DNA of 64,000 nt from Halobacillus sp. A5 (GCF_024189315.1 NZ_JAIZEO010000001.1:1-64000), one strand, 5' to 3'; positions 18,357 to 28,219 are shown, counted from the stretch's first letter. Notes: generated by a model from the letters alone, not told the origin. Numbers and translations are program-made.

Positions 18357-19373
18357 ATGAAACGCTTTCTAGAGAAAAAAGGAATACATATATCCGTTCA
18401 TGCTTATTTAATAACAGCCTTAAGCTATATGGCGCTTGGTTTGTTTTCTTCCCTAATTATCGGCTTGATCATTCAAACCATTGGTAATCAACTGAACATC
18501 GCCCCTTTTATTGAGATGGGTTCATTCGCCATGGAGTCAAAGATATGGGGAGGAGCTATTGGTGCGGCGATTGCATATGGATTGAAAGCTCCGCCGCTTG
18601 TGATTTTTGCAGCTTTATTCAGCGGGGCTTATGGTGCTGAATTAGGCGGGCCAGCAGGAAGTTATGCCGCAGCATTAATCGCAGCGGAATTCGGTAAGCT
18701 GATCAGTAAAGAAACGAGAATTGATATTATTCTTACTCCATTTGTAACTATTGTGATTGGTTTTACAGTTGGTTCATTCATTGGTCCCCCTATCGATCGA
18801 TTCATGACAGGGTTTGGACAGGTTATAAACTGGGCCACCCTGCAGCAGCCCATTATAATGGGGATGGTGGTTGCTGTATTAATGGGAATTGCCTTAACGG
18901 CCCCTATCTCAAGCTTAGCTATAGCTCTAATGCTTTCCATTGATGGTCTCGCTGCAGGTGCAGCAACTGTGGGATGTGCAGCGCAGATGGTAGGATTTGC
19001 AGTGATTAGTTATCGTGATAATGGAATCGGAGGAGCTATAGCTCAAGGAATTGGAACTTCTATGCTTCAGGTTGCAAACATAGTGAAAAATCCAATCATT
19101 CTAGTCCCTCCCACAATTGCTGGAGCAGTACTGGCCCCGGTTGCAACGGTGTGGCTTCACTTTGAGAATAATGCAGCAGGCGCGGGGATGGGAACGAGCG
19201 GACTTGTAGGTCAAATTATGACTTTTGAATCGTTAGGATTCTCCTGGCAGGTAGCCGGGGGTATCTTGATGCTCCATTTTATCGGTCCGGCAGTTATTAG
19301 TTTACTTGTTGCAGGATGGTTTAAGAAAAAGGGTTGGATAAAACCCGGAGACATGGTAATTGATTATGAGTAA
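18357..19373 (+). CDS. PTS_EIIC_2-family membrane transporter
   Basis: A 338-residue polytopic membrane protein of the PTS_EIIC_2 family, an IIC-like permease class found as a single gene in many Bacillaceae. It has many small-residue-rich membrane segments (GAAIAYGLKAPPLVIFAALFSG, AALIAAEFGKL). No IIA or IIB partner lies next to it, so phosphorylation coupling and substrate are unknown. I place the start at 18357, after GGAAAGGAGAGG. The upstream ATG at 18327 would make the ribosome binding site part of the coding region. Confidence 0.8.
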   Translation: MKRFLEKKGIHISVHAYLITALSYMALGLFSSLIIGLIIQTIGNQLNIAPFIEMGSFAMESKIWGGAIGAAIAYGLKAPPLVIFAALFSGAYGAELGGPAGSYAAALIAAEFGKLISKETRIDIILTPFVTIVIGFTVGSFIGPPIDRFMTGFGQVINWATLQQPIIMGMVVAVLMGIALTAPISSLAIALMLSIDGLAAGAATVGCAAQMVGFAVISYRDNGIGGAIAQGIGTSMLQVANIVKNPIILVPPTIAGAVLAPVATVWLHFENNAAGAGMGTSGLVGQIMTFESLGFSWQVAGGILMLHFIGPAVISLLVAGWFKKKGWIKPGDMVIDYE

Positions 19374-19406
19374 AGGTATGCTAAAATAGCAGGCGGAGGT
19401 GTATGT

Positions 19407-19724
19407 ATGATTACTCTAAATTCTGATCAGCAATTAAATGATTTAATAAATGAAGGTAAAGTAATTCTCCTGTTTTCTGCAGATTGGTGTCCGGACTGCC
19501 GTGTGATAGAACCAATTCTTCCTGATTTGGAAGAGTCGTATACAGAATGGACCTTTGTCTATGTAGACCGCGATCAATTTATTCATATTTGTGCTGAAAA
19601 GGATATTTTCGGTATTCCCAGTTTCCTGGCCTACAATCAAGGTGAAGAAGTTAGTCGGTTTGTCAGTAAAGATGCGAAGACAAAAGAGGAAATTGAACAA
19701 TTCATTAAAGAGATTAATAGGTGA
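19407..19724 (+). CDS. ytpP: Thioredoxin-like protein YtpP
   Basis: A 105-residue thioredoxin-fold protein. The active site reads DWCPDC (in place of the WCGPC of classical thioredoxin), and a cis-proline follows in GIPSFLAY. It is the first of the run ytpP-ytpQ-ytpR-sftA conserved with B. subtilis. It is probably a cytoplasmic thiol-disulfide reductase or bacilliredoxin-like protein. AGGCGGAGG stands upstream of the ATG. Confidence 0.9.
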   Translation: MITLNSDQQLNDLINEGKVILLFSADWCPDCRVIEPILPDLEESYTEWTFVYVDRDQFIHICAEKDIFGIPSFLAYNQGEEVSRFVSKDAKTKEEIEQFIKEINR

Positions 19725-19729
19725 GGCCG

Positions 19730-19765
19730 TGTCTGCGGAAAGCGAAGCATTTTGACGGAGCGATA
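19730..19765 (+). repeat. Short GC-richer intergenic element (CTGCGGAAAGCGAAGC type)
   Basis: The segment CTGCGGAAAGCGAAGCATTT followed by TGACGGAGCG lies directly after the ytpP stop. From memory, similar GCGGAAAGCGAAG...GACGGAGCG strings recur in intergenic spaces of Bacillaceae genomes; only one copy is seen here. Function unknown. Confidence 0.35.
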
Positions 19766-19785
19766 GTGTGAATTCTCTTTAACAT

Positions 19786-19828
19786 AAATAATCCGAACTG
19801 ATTTCTATAAAATCATTCGGATTATTTT
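19786..19828 (+). terminator. Terminator after ytpP
   Basis: AAATAATCCGAA / TTCGGATTATTT hairpin with a 18-base loop. Confidence 0.65.
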
Positions 19829-19947
19829 ATATTTTATTCAGTTTTGTCCCGACTCCTTTCTTTTTTCTTCATTTTCGTTTATTTGGAGTAATTATGCTAA
19901 AATAGACAACGGATTAAACCTCGCAGTTAAAAGGAGGAACAGAATAA

Positions 19948-20766
19948 ATGAAAATAACCAGTATAAAAATGAAAAAGATGTTGGAAGAGCGATTTAAGAA
20001 AGATGAATGGAAAACAACTTTCAATCGTGATAAAGATACATTTCGAATTGAATGGAAAGGTAGTGGAAAAGGTATAACAATTACTGTTCCTAAAGTAATT
20101 GCTAAATATGAAAGGCGCGGAGAGTCCGCGCTGGAAGAGTTAGAGGATCACGTAGAGGAAGCGTTACGGATCATGAATGAGACGCATTCCTTAGAAGGAA
20201 AAGAGAAGAAGATCTTTCCTGTGATCCGCGCTGGATCTTTCCCCACAGAAACAGATAGTGGTAAAAAGCTAGTAAACACAGAACACACTGCAGAAACACG
20301 CATATTTTATGCCCTTGATTTAGGGAAATCCTATCAACTAATTGACGAGGATATGGTCATGCGTGAAAACTGGTCTGTAGACAGGCTGAAAGAGATAGCG
20401 AGCTTCAACGTCAGGTCGCTTGAAGTAGAAATGAAGAAAGATACAGTCTATGGAAATGATTTTTATTTCCAGTCTGTCAAAGATGGATATGATGCAAGCC
20501 GTATTTTAAATGAAGTACTTCTTGAAAAAATGAAAGCAGAGTTTGAAGGGGAATTAGCGATCAGCATTCCTCATCAGGACGTAATTATCTTTGCTGATAT
20601 AAAAAATCCCGAAGGCTATGATATTCTTGCTCAAATGGCTATGAAGTTCTTTGCAGAAGGGAATGTACCTGTTACCTCTCTCTCCTTTTTATATGAAAAC
20701 AAAACATTAGAGCCGATCTTTATACTAGCTCAAAAAAAACCAAAGGATAAACGAAAGGAAGATTAA
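19948..20766 (+). CDS. ytpQ: DUF1444 protein YtpQ
   Basis: A 272-residue soluble protein of the DUF1444 family, orthologous by position and sequence pattern to B. subtilis YtpQ. The N-terminus (SIKMKKMLEERFKKDEWKTTFNRDKDTFRIEWK) and the motif FPVIRAGSFPTE are typical. No catalytic site can be named and the function is unknown. AAAGGAGG lies upstream. ytpR begins 3 bases after its stop, so the two are co-expressed. Confidence 0.88.
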   Translation: MKITSIKMKKMLEERFKKDEWKTTFNRDKDTFRIEWKGSGKGITITVPKVIAKYERRGESALEELEDHVEEALRIMNETHSLEGKEKKIFPVIRAGSFPTETDSGKKLVNTEHTAETRIFYALDLGKSYQLIDEDMVMRENWSVDRLKEIASFNVRSLEVEMKKDTVYGNDFYFQSVKDGYDASRILNEVLLEKMKAEFEGELAISIPHQDVIIFADIKNPEGYDILAQMAMKFFAEGNVPVTSLSFLYENKTLEPIFILAQKKPKDKRKED

Positions 20767-20769
20767 TAA

Positions 20770-21375
20770 ATGGATGTTTTTTATAACCCGAATGGCATTG
20801 GAGATGTGTTGATTGTCCCTATTGCAGATGGCGATCGTTTAAGCACCTCGTTTGAAAGTTATGGAGATGTTGTAAAAATAATTGACCAGGAAAAAGGAAA
20901 TGTATTAGGTTATAACATATTTAATGCTTCTAATTATTTTACTTTAGCAGAGCATGGAAAAATCCAATTGACAGTATCACTTCTTGATCAAATTAAAGGG
21001 TTATTTCACGAAAATAATCTGGATGATTCATTAGAGTTTGACCTTTCTCCAAAGTTTGTGGTTGGATATGTTAGTTTAAAGGAATCGCATAAAAATGCTG
21101 ATAAACTAAGTGTTTGTCAAGTAGATGTAGGGGATGAAACACTTCAGATTGTTTGCGGAGCTCCTAATGTCGAACAAGGTCAATACGTCGTTGTCGCTAA
21201 AGTAGGCGCCACCATGCCGGGAGGAATGAAAATTAAGTCAGCGGAACTTCGTGGTGTGCCCTCTACAGGAATGATCTGCTCAGCCAAAGAACTCGGTCTA
21301 AAAGATGCACCTGAGGAGAAAGGAATCCTTGTCTTAAGTGGACAAGAAAAACCAGGTCGTCCATTTGAATTTTAA
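20770..21375 (+). CDS. ytpR: tRNA-binding-domain protein YtpR
   Basis: A 201-residue protein with an N-terminal DUF4479 region and a C-terminal EMAP-II/OB-fold tRNA-binding domain ([27 protein letters not shown] ... [18 protein letters not shown], landmarks at about residues 95-180). The same domain is found at the N-terminus of bacterial PheT. It presumably binds tRNA or another structured RNA; its role in vivo is unclear. It follows ytpQ by 3 bases and ends before a strong terminator. Confidence 0.88.
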   Translation: MDVFYNPNGIGDVLIVPIADGDRLSTSFESYGDVVKIIDQEKGNVLGYNIFNASNYFTLAEHGKIQLTVSLLDQIKGLFHENNLDDSLEFDLSPKFVVGYVSLKESHKNADKLSVCQVDVGDETLQIVCGAPNVEQGQYVVVAKVGATMPGGMKIKSAELRGVPSTGMICSAKELGLKDAPEEKGILVLSGQEKPGRPFEF

Positions 21376-21450
21376 ATGCGGCAGATTTTTTATTTAAGAG
21401 AATGCTCGTTGTCACCTGCGTCCGTTAAAGTGACTTGAAGTTCGGTATTT

Positions 21451-21495
21451 AGAAGCAAAGGGAACTTATGTACTAAGCCCTTTGCTTCTTTTTAT
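21451..21495 (+). terminator. Terminator after ytpR
   Basis: AGAAGCAAAGGG / CCCTTTGCTTCT hairpin followed by TTTTTA. Confidence 0.85.
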
Positions 21496-21602
21496 TTTCT
21501 CATAAATTTTTAAATAGAATGTAAACCAATTCTGCTTAAAAACCTGTTAAAATAAAAGTTACCAATACTTATATAGAGAGAAAAGGAAAGTGTGAGAATA
21601 TC

Positions 21603-24014
21603 ATGTGGAATGAATTTAAGAATAAATTTAAAGGTCTATTTGAAGAGGATGGCGGCCGTGGCTATAACCAGACGAAGCAAACAAGTAATGGACAGGACCG
21701 TAATGAATTAAATGCAAATACGAAGATGACTTATAAATACCCGAAACAAGGTAATTTTCGCTTTCCTGTTATACCAGATACAAAATCTCAGGAGGCTCCT
21801 GCGGATAGTGAACGTCAAAGCCGCCGGAAAGAAAGGCATTCATATTCAAACCAGGAGAAGGAAACGCCTGCTCCAAGAAATTCACGAAGGCATCGAACCG
21901 CGTCGTCTAGTGAACAGCGGACCAAAGATAAGGAAGTACCAGAAACACCGGCACAGCCTTTTACTCCAACAGATGTACCATCTCCTGTGTACGGTTTTCA
22001 CCCGCGTTCCACTCCTGCAACTAACTTTGAAGAATTAGTAAATAAAGTAGAGAATAATAATGGGAAAACAGCAAGAATGGAGCAGGCACGGTATGATGAA
22101 GAACATTGGCAGAGCGTGCGACAGCGGGTTTTAGGCAAAATCGAATCCAGCAAACGGGCTGAAGAGGAAAAGGAAATAGCGGAAGCGGAGACTGCGGCAG
22201 GTTATAACTATGAAGCTAATGAAGAGCTTCCTGTCAGTAACGAAGAACCGCTTGAAGAAAGTGATGTAGTTGAAGAAGGCGTCCAAAATCCGGAGGATAA
22301 CTTCCCAAATAGTGAAGACCCAGAAGAAGAGATAGAACAGAAAATTAAAGAGGAAAGTCCATTAGATTCTATCTCACAAGAACCGGATCCCATGGAGCAG
22401 GCTGAGAGCCCGGAGCAGCCAAAAAAGGAAACAAATAGTTATCAAACTCAGAGAGAACAAAAACCAGCTTCAAGAGAGAAAACAATGGAACGAAAAAGCG
22501 TTCCCTTTAATGTAGTTATGACTCCGAGAGACAAACGCTCTCGTGACCAACAAAAAAAAACTCTAAATAAAGGTATTGAAAATGTCCCTGAGCGTCCGCT
22601 TCAGCAAGCAACACCTCTTCATTTGTTAAATGATAAGAAGAAGAAATCTACTGATGATGAGGACTGGATAAGGTCTCAAATGGATCTTTTAGAGAATACG
22701 CTGCGCCAGTTTCATGTTAAAGCAAAAGTAGTACATGCAATGAAGGGTCCTGCTGTAACCAGGTTCGAGGTACAGCCTGAACCTGGTGTAAAGGTTAGTA
22801 AGATTACAAACCTGGCAGATGATATTAAATTGAGTATGGCTGCGAGGGATATAAGGATTGAAGCACCCATTCCGGGCAAACAGGCTGTAGGTATAGAAGT
22901 ACCTAACCGCCAGCCTGAAATGGTCGGTCTTCAGGAGATCTTTGAATCTGAACCCTTCAAAAACGACCCGTCCCCCCTATCTGTAGGTCTGGGACTGGAT
23001 ATTGGCGGAGAAGCTACCGTTACTAACCTGAAGAAGATGCCACACGGGTTAATTGCAGGAGCAACTGGATCCGGCAAAAGTGTATGTATTAACACGATCT
23101 TAATAAGCATGCTTTATAAGGCCCACCATGAAGACGTCAAATTTATGCTGATTGATCCGAAGATGGTAGAATTAGCGCCGTATAATGGTCTGCCTCATCT
23201 GGTTTCTCCTGTGATTACGGATGTAAAGGCCGCTACGTCTGCATTAAAGTGGGCAGTTAAGGAAATGGAAGAACGTTATGAGAAGTTTGTAGCTGAGGGT
23301 GCAAGAGACGTTGAACGATTCAATGAAAAAATGATTCAGCAGGGTCGTAGAGAAGAGAAGCTTCCGTATTTAGTAATAGTAATTGATGAATTAGCAGATT
23401 TAATGATGGTATCACCTCAAGATGTGGAGGATTCTATTTGTAGAATCGCTCAAAAAGCAAGGGCATGCGGCATACACCTTTTATTGGCTACCCAACGTCC
23501 ATCCGTAGATGTTATCACAGGATTAATTAAAGCCAATATCCCTACGAGAATTGCGTTTAGCGTATCTTCTCAAGTAGATTCACGTACGATCATTGATGCA
23601 GCCGGAGCGGAGAAGCTGTTAGGGAAAGGGGATATGCTCTTTATTGAAAACGGATCTGGCCAATCCGTACGAATTCAGGGAGCTTTTGTATCAGATGATG
23701 AAATCGAACGCGTAACAAATCATGTGAAGAAGATAGCCCCGCCAAACTACTTGTTTGAGCAGGAGGAATTAATGCAGCAGGTTTCTAGTGAAGAAGCAGC
23801 AGATGAGTTATTTGAACAAGCGGTTCAATTTGTGGTTGAACAGAACGGGGCAAGTGCTTCACTGCTTCAACGTCGTTTTAAAGTAGGTTATAACCGGGCT
23901 GCAAGGTTAATTGATCAAATGGCCGATTATGGAATTATTTCAGAAGCAAAAGGCAGTAAGCCCAGGGATATATTGCTTACACCCCAGCAGGTAGAGGATA
24001 TGATGGTACAATAG
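21603..24014 (+). CDS. sftA: DNA translocase SftA (FtsK/SpoIIIE family, soluble)
   Basis: An 803-residue FtsK-type translocase. The N-terminal ~320 residues are hydrophilic, low in complexity and rich in E, Q, P and S, with no membrane helices, which separates SftA from SpoIIIE. The motor follows: alpha/beta domain, Walker A GATGSGKSVCIN, Walker B YLVIVIDELADLMM and the RPSVDVITGLIKANIPTRIAF region. A C-terminal gamma winged helix (FVVEQNGASASLLQRRFKVGYNRAARLIDQM) reads DNA polarity. It moves chromosomal DNA away from the closing septum. It is somewhat shorter than the B. subtilis protein because of the linker. Confidence 0.95.
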   Translation: MWNEFKNKFKGLFEEDGGRGYNQTKQTSNGQDRNELNANTKMTYKYPKQGNFRFPVIPDTKSQEAPADSERQSRRKERHSYSNQEKETPAPRNSRRHRTASSSEQRTKDKEVPETPAQPFTPTDVPSPVYGFHPRSTPATNFEELVNKVENNNGKTARMEQARYDEEHWQSVRQRVLGKIESSKRAEEEKEIAEAETAAGYNYEANEELPVSNEEPLEESDVVEEGVQNPEDNFPNSEDPEEEIEQKIKEESPLDSISQEPDPMEQAESPEQPKKETNSYQTQREQKPASREKTMERKSVPFNVVMTPRDKRSRDQQKKTLNKGIENVPERPLQQATPLHLLNDKKKKSTDDEDWIRSQMDLLENTLRQFHVKAKVVHAMKGPAVTRFEVQPEPGVKVSKITNLADDIKLSMAARDIRIEAPIPGKQAVGIEVPNRQPEMVGLQEIFESEPFKNDPSPLSVGLGLDIGGEATVTNLKKMPHGLIAGATGSGKSVCINTILISMLYKAHHEDVKFMLIDPKMVELAPYNGLPHLVSPVITDVKAATSALKWAVKEMEERYEKFVAEGARDVERFNEKMIQQGRREEKLPYLVIVIDELADLMMVSPQDVEDSICRIAQKARACGIHLLLATQRPSVDVITGLIKANIPTRIAFSVSSQVDSRTIIDAAGAEKLLGKGDMLFIENGSGQSVRIQGAFVSDDEIERVTNHVKKIAPPNYLFEQEELMQQVSSEEAADELFEQAVQFVVEQNGASASLLQRRFKVGYNRAARLIDQMADYGIISEAKGSKPRDILLTPQQVEDMMVQ

Positions 24015-24029
24015 AGAATTATATAATAG

Positions 24030-24056
24030 TTGGGGACTTGTGTTAAAGTCCCCAAT
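24030..24056 (+). terminator. Terminator after sftA
   Basis: TTGGGGACTT / AAGTCCCCAA hairpin, followed by an AT-rich stretch with only a short T tract. Confidence 0.7.
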
Positions 24057-24118
24057 TTAATATGATAAACAAAGAATATTTAAATGTATGAGAGATCCTA
24101 TGTTTAAGGAGTTACGTC

Positions 24119-25234
24119 ATGGAAAAAGAAATCGCAAGAAAATTAAATGGTGAAATTTCGCGTTTAACAAACCAAACCTTCAAGTTTGACGAAAGAGTGG
24201 CTGAAGGATGGTTTTCCGCTGTCTATTTTTTAAAAACAAAAGAAATTGTTGAACATCATTTGAATGACAACATTGTGACCATGCAATTTTTTCAAAAAGA
24301 TCATGCGGTTCTCTGTGGAACGGACGAAGCAATCGCTCTTATTCACACTTTCTCTGAACACCCTGAAAAGCTCGAAATTCATTCTTTAAAGGATGGGGAC
24401 AGGATAGAACCTTATGAAACGGTTTTAACAATTACAGGCCCTTATCAATACTTTGGTTATCTTGAGGGTATTATTGACGGGATCCTTGCAAGAAGAACGT
24501 CGGTAGCCACTAATGTTTATGACGTTGTGAAGGCAGCAAGAACATCAGGCAGGCAGAAGCCTATTATCTTCATGGGCGACCGGGATGATCATTTTACTCA
24601 GCAGGCGGGTGACGGCTATTCTGCATTTATCGGCGGTTCCACAGCTCAGGCAACTCATGCCATGAATGAATGGTGGGGAAAAAAAGGTATGGGCACAATG
24701 CCTCACGCGTTAATTCAAATGTTTAAAGGTGATGTCGTAGCTGCTACACAAGCATATAAGCAGCAGTTTCCTGAAGACGAGCTGATGGCTCTCGTGGATT
24801 ATAATAATGACGTAATTACCGATTCTCTTAAAGTTGCTCGGGAGTTTGGCAGTGAATTAAAAGGTGTCCGTCTTGATACATCACGGAATTTAGTGGACAA
24901 ATATTTTTTAAGAAATCAACATTTAATGGGAACGTTTGATCCTCGCGGAGTAAATCCAGAGTTGGTGTTCGCTTTGCGACGAGCTTTGGATGAGGAAGGA
25001 TTCCAGCATGTGAAGGTCGTGGCAAGCGGCGGATTTACAGAAGACCGGATTCGAGCGTTTGAAGAGTTAAAAGTGCCCGTAGACATGTACGGTGTCGGCG
25101 GCAGCCTTCTTAAGATCGGAATAGGCTTTACCGGAGACAATGTCATTATGAATGGCGATCATGAAGCCAAAGAAGGCCGTAGATATAAACCAAACCCTCG
25201 ATTAGAGAAAGTTCCTTTTCTTACTGAAAACTAA
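24119..25234 (+). CDS. Nicotinate phosphoribosyltransferase, short type
   Basis: A 371-residue enzyme of the nicotinate/quinolinate phosphoribosyltransferase fold, of the shorter archaeal and Gram-positive form. It would convert nicotinate and PRPP to nicotinate mononucleotide in NAD salvage. Diagnostic stretches are ARRTSVATNVYDVVKAA, the FIGGSTAQATHAMNEWWG loop with its histidine, GVRLDTSRN, and VVASGGFTEDRI near the PRPP site. It stands between sftA and murC, which are neighbours in B. subtilis, so it is an extra gene in this lineage. TTTAAGGAG precedes the ATG. Confidence 0.87.
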   Translation: MEKEIARKLNGEISRLTNQTFKFDERVAEGWFSAVYFLKTKEIVEHHLNDNIVTMQFFQKDHAVLCGTDEAIALIHTFSEHPEKLEIHSLKDGDRIEPYETVLTITGPYQYFGYLEGIIDGILARRTSVATNVYDVVKAARTSGRQKPIIFMGDRDDHFTQQAGDGYSAFIGGSTAQATHAMNEWWGKKGMGTMPHALIQMFKGDVVAATQAYKQQFPEDELMALVDYNNDVITDSLKVAREFGSELKGVRLDTSRNLVDKYFLRNQHLMGTFDPRGVNPELVFALRRALDEEGFQHVKVVASGGFTEDRIRAFEELKVPVDMYGVGGSLLKIGIGFTGDNVIMNGDHEAKEGRRYKPNPRLEKVPFLTEN

Positions 25235-25378
25235 AGACCAATTTATTAGAAGCTTGCTCTTTTTTGGAATCTTTGAAGGGAGTAAGCTTCATGTCGTTTT
25301 CCGCTTTTTCTAACCAGGGTAACGTGTTAAAATAGGTTATTAGTAATTGAAACATCTTTGAATATGTACGAGTCTGCA

Positions 25379-25407
25379 TTCGCATGCTAAGAAAAGTTAC
25401 ATATAAT
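25379..25407 (+). promoter_or_regulatory. Probable murC promoter
   Basis: TTCGCA, 17-base spacer, TATAAT (25402-25407), about 40 bases before the murC start. The -10 is perfect, the -35 weak. Confidence 0.45.
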
Positions 25408-25445
25408 ACTTAAAGTGTTCCACTTTATTTTGGAGGTACTGGTTT

Positions 25446-26759
25446 ATGACGACTTACCATTTTGTTGGTATAAAAGGAACAGGTATGAGTGCATTAGCAC
25501 AAATCCTTCACGATTCTGGAGAGACAGTTCAAGGATCAGATATAGATAAACATTTTTTTACAGAAGAAGTTTTAACTGAGAAGAATATCCCTGTCTTACC
25601 TTTTTCTGCTGATAATATTGAAGAAGGCCTGACAGTAATAGCAGGAAATGCGTTTAAAGATGACCATGCAGAAATAGTAAAAGCAAAAGAATTAGGATTG
25701 CCCTATTACAGGTACCACGAGTTTCTTGGTGAATGGCTGAAGCAATATACAAGCATAGCTGTAACGGGAGCCCATGGAAAAACCTCTACGACAGGTCTGC
25801 TTTCTCATGTGTTAAATGAAAATTATCCAACGTCCTACTTAATTGGTGATGGTACTGGAAAAGGAAACGAAAATAGTCAATACTTTGTTTTTGAAGCATG
25901 TGAATACCGCCGCCACTTTTTAGAATATTATCCTGATTATGCGATTATGACGAATATAGACTTCGATCATCCAGACTATTTCACCAGCATTGAAGATGTA
26001 TTTCAAGCTTTTCAGCAAATGGCAAAACAAGTTAAGAAAGGAATCATTGCCTGCGGAGATGACGAACATTTACAGCACATTCAAGCCAATGTCCCTGTGT
26101 TATATTATGGACTGTCCGATACGAATGACTTTCAAGCACAAAACATTCACGAAGATGAGAATGGGACCACGTTTGATGTTTTTGTAAGAAATACATTTTA
26201 TTCTACATTTACAATACCTCAGTACGGTACGCATACTGTACTTAATGCACTGAGTGTTATTGCGATTTGCCACTATGAAGAAATGACAGAGAGTGAAATA
26301 AGTAAACTGTCTACTTTTGGAGGGGTTAAGCGCCGTTTTACCGAGAAAAAGTGGAGAGACCAAATATTAGTAGACGACTATGCTCATCATCCTATTGAGA
26401 TCACAGCTACGATTGATTCAGCCAGAAAGAAGTATCCGGGACGGGAGGTTGTAGCTATTTTTCAACCGCATACCTTTACCCGGACTAAAACGTTCTTAAA
26501 GGAATTTGCCCAAAGTCTGGAGCTGGCGGACTCTGTTTACTTGTGTGATATATTTGGTTCAGCGAGGGAGAACAGTGGGAAATTGACCATTGAAAACCTT
26601 CAGGAGCTTATTCCTGAAGCTACTATCCTCGATGTAACAGAAACAGAGCATTTATCAGAGCATAAGAATAGCGTATTGCTATTTATGGGTGCTGGAGATA
26701 TACAAAAATTTCAGCATGCGTATGAGGACATAAGTAAAGATGAAGAGCGTGTAAAATAA
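25446..26759 (+). CDS. murC: UDP-N-acetylmuramate-L-alanine ligase MurC
   Basis: A 437-residue Mur ligase that adds L-alanine to UDP-MurNAc, the first peptide step in peptidoglycan precursor synthesis. The N-terminal Rossmann-like domain begins [17 protein letters not shown]. The ATP loop is [16 protein letters not shown], and the central domain has [13 protein letters not shown] and DFDHPDYF. The C-terminal domain has [14 protein letters not shown]. All motifs are intact and the length is normal. TTTTGGAGG lies ahead of the ATG. Confidence 0.96.
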   Translation: MTTYHFVGIKGTGMSALAQILHDSGETVQGSDIDKHFFTEEVLTEKNIPVLPFSADNIEEGLTVIAGNAFKDDHAEIVKAKELGLPYYRYHEFLGEWLKQYTSIAVTGAHGKTSTTGLLSHVLNENYPTSYLIGDGTGKGNENSQYFVFEACEYRRHFLEYYPDYAIMTNIDFDHPDYFTSIEDVFQAFQQMAKQVKKGIIACGDDEHLQHIQANVPVLYYGLSDTNDFQAQNIHEDENGTTFDVFVRNTFYSTFTIPQYGTHTVLNALSVIAICHYEEMTESEISKLSTFGGVKRRFTEKKWRDQILVDDYAHHPIEITATIDSARKKYPGREVVAIFQPHTFTRTKTFLKEFAQSLELADSVYLCDIFGSARENSGKLTIENLQELIPEATILDVTETEHLSEHKNSVLLFMGAGDIQKFQHAYEDISKDEERVK

Positions 26760-26903
26760 TTTTACTCGCTTTTCAAATTACTTAAAAAATAAAGAGGAAA
26801 TCTCTGCACATGTGGCGAATATAAAAATTAAACCAAAATAGTTTATAATTTACTGTTTTGGGTAAATACTAATGTGGTAAATACATATGTGGAGGAGTGT
26901 ACC

Positions 26904-27344
26904 TTGGATATGGTTATCATCTTGTACATTTCGGCGCTGATTGCTGCTATTGCATTTAGTGTACTGGTTATTTTTCTTGCCAGAACACTCACAGCTGTCC
27001 GCCGGACTATGAACAACGTTGCGGATACCCTTGAGGGGGTAGAGAAGCAATTAGAAGGAATGACCCTTGAAACAACAGCCTTACTAAACAAAACAAACAA
27101 ACTTGCTGAAGACGTCGGAGAAAAATCTCAAAAATTAAACACCTTAGTTGACGGGGTTAAAGGGATTGGGGATACTGTACAAGAGTTTAATCAGTCGATA
27201 CGCTCAATATCCAGAGGTTTAAGTCATTCCGCCCAGGACCACAACGAATCTGCCGCCCAGGCTATGAAGTGGGGGCAGGTAGCCATTAACTTATGGAAGA
27301 AAGCAAAGAAAGAGGATTTAAAACAAACAGGAGGTAGAGTTTAA
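26904..27344 (+). CDS. ytxG: DUF948 membrane protein YtxG
   Basis: A 146-residue protein. One N-terminal membrane helix (VIILYISALIAAIAFSVLVIFLA) is followed by a long heptad-like coiled coil (MNNVADTLEGVEKQLEGM ... VDGVKGIGDTVQEFNQSI), the DUF948 pattern. I take TTG at 26904 as start because GTGGAGGAG is 7 bases upstream; an in-frame ATG at 26874 would put that site inside the gene. The stop codon overlaps the ATG of ytxH. In B. subtilis ytxGH are general-stress genes; I saw no clear SigB promoter here. Confidence 0.87.
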   Translation: MDMVIILYISALIAAIAFSVLVIFLARTLTAVRRTMNNVADTLEGVEKQLEGMTLETTALLNKTNKLAEDVGEKSQKLNTLVDGVKGIGDTVQEFNQSIRSISRGLSHSAQDHNESAAQAMKWGQVAINLWKKAKKEDLKQTGGRV

Positions 27345-27778
27345 TGAGTACAGAGAAAAATCAAGTAAATGGGGAAAAACAAACAAACAACACAGCAGGA
27401 AGAGATTTTGTATTCGGTTCTTTAATCGGCGGTGTTGTAGGAGCAGTAGTGGCATTACTAATGGCTCCAAAGTCCGGTCGTGAATTACGAGGGAATATTA
27501 ATGAAAGCTCTAGCGAATGGAAAGCGCGTGCGGGCGAATGGAAAGACCGTGCTGTTGAATCGTCAACCCAGTTGTCAAAAAATGTTTCTGAAAAGTCTCA
27601 GGAGCTTGGAACTAAAGTTAAAGATTCTACTAAATCCCTGCAGGATAAAGTAAAGGGGTCTAAATCAAGTGAAGACGAAGAAGCTGAAAAGGCAGCTCAG
27701 GAAGTAGCTGAAGCTATCGAAGAAGCAGCTCAAGAACTTGAGAAACAGCAAAGTTCCACGACTTCATCAAATATCTAA
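27344..27778 (+). CDS. ytxH: YtxH-family general stress protein
   Basis: A 144-residue YtxH-domain protein. A glycine-rich hydrophobic segment (VFGSLIGGVVGAVVALLMAPKSGRELR) is diagnostic. The rest is a hydrophilic, Lys/Glu/Ser-rich amphipathic helix reminiscent of LEA proteins (WKARAGEWKDRAVESSTQLS). It overlaps ytxG by one base (TAATG), so translation is coupled. It is probably associated with the membrane. It may help in desiccation or salt stress, but that is inference from composition. Confidence 0.87.
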   Translation: MSTEKNQVNGEKQTNNTAGRDFVFGSLIGGVVGAVVALLMAPKSGRELRGNINESSSEWKARAGEWKDRAVESSTQLSKNVSEKSQELGTKVKDSTKSLQDKVKGSKSSEDEEAEKAAQEVAEAIEEAAQELEKQQSSTTSSNI

Positions 27779-27784
27779 AACAAG

Positions 27785-27812
27785 ACAGAGGCACTTGTGC
27801 CTCTGTTTTTCT
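27785..27812 (+). terminator. Terminator after ytxH
   Basis: ACAGAGGCA, CTTG loop, TGCCTCTGT, then TTTTT. Confidence 0.9.
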
Positions 27813-27838
27813 AATTTAAAAAAGTTAGGAGAAGAACC

Positions 27839-28153
27839 ATGATCCATTTAATAAACAGTCAAAATGAATATGAAGAAATTAAAGAGAACCAACCCGAATT
27901 TTATTTATTAAAGCACAGCTTGACCTGCCCGGTAAGCTCCAGTGCTTTAAAGGAGTACGAAGGGTTTAGCGATAAGACTGAATCCCCGTGCTACGTGCTG
28001 TATGTGCAGGAGGCCAGAGCACTTAGTACCTACATTGCCGAACAAACTCAAATTCGCCATGAATCCCCACAGGCCATTTATTTTAAACAGGGTAAAGCAG
28101 TCTGGGATGCAAGTCATTATAATATTAAAGCAGAGACGCTTAGAAATACGTAG
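27839..28153 (+). CDS. brxC: Monothiol bacilliredoxin BrxC (YtxJ)
   Basis: A 104-residue thioredoxin-fold protein of the YtxJ family, with the single active-site cysteine in HSLTCPVSS at about residue 31. YtxJ of B. subtilis has been named BrxC and reduces bacillithiol-mixed disulfides on proteins. The usual sequence is TCPIS; here it is TCPVS. The gene implies that this organism uses bacillithiol. TTAGGAG is upstream of the ATG, and the ytxGHJ order is conserved, although a terminator separates ytxH and brxC. Confidence 0.88.
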   Translation: MIHLINSQNEYEEIKENQPEFYLLKHSLTCPVSSSALKEYEGFSDKTESPCYVLYVQEARALSTYIAEQTQIRHESPQAIYFKQGKAVWDASHYNIKAETLRNT

Positions 28154-28219
28154 AACAGCTTTATATTTAATGATTTAACATCTTTCTTTAAAAAATCTGA
28201 ATGAATATCCTTATAAAGG

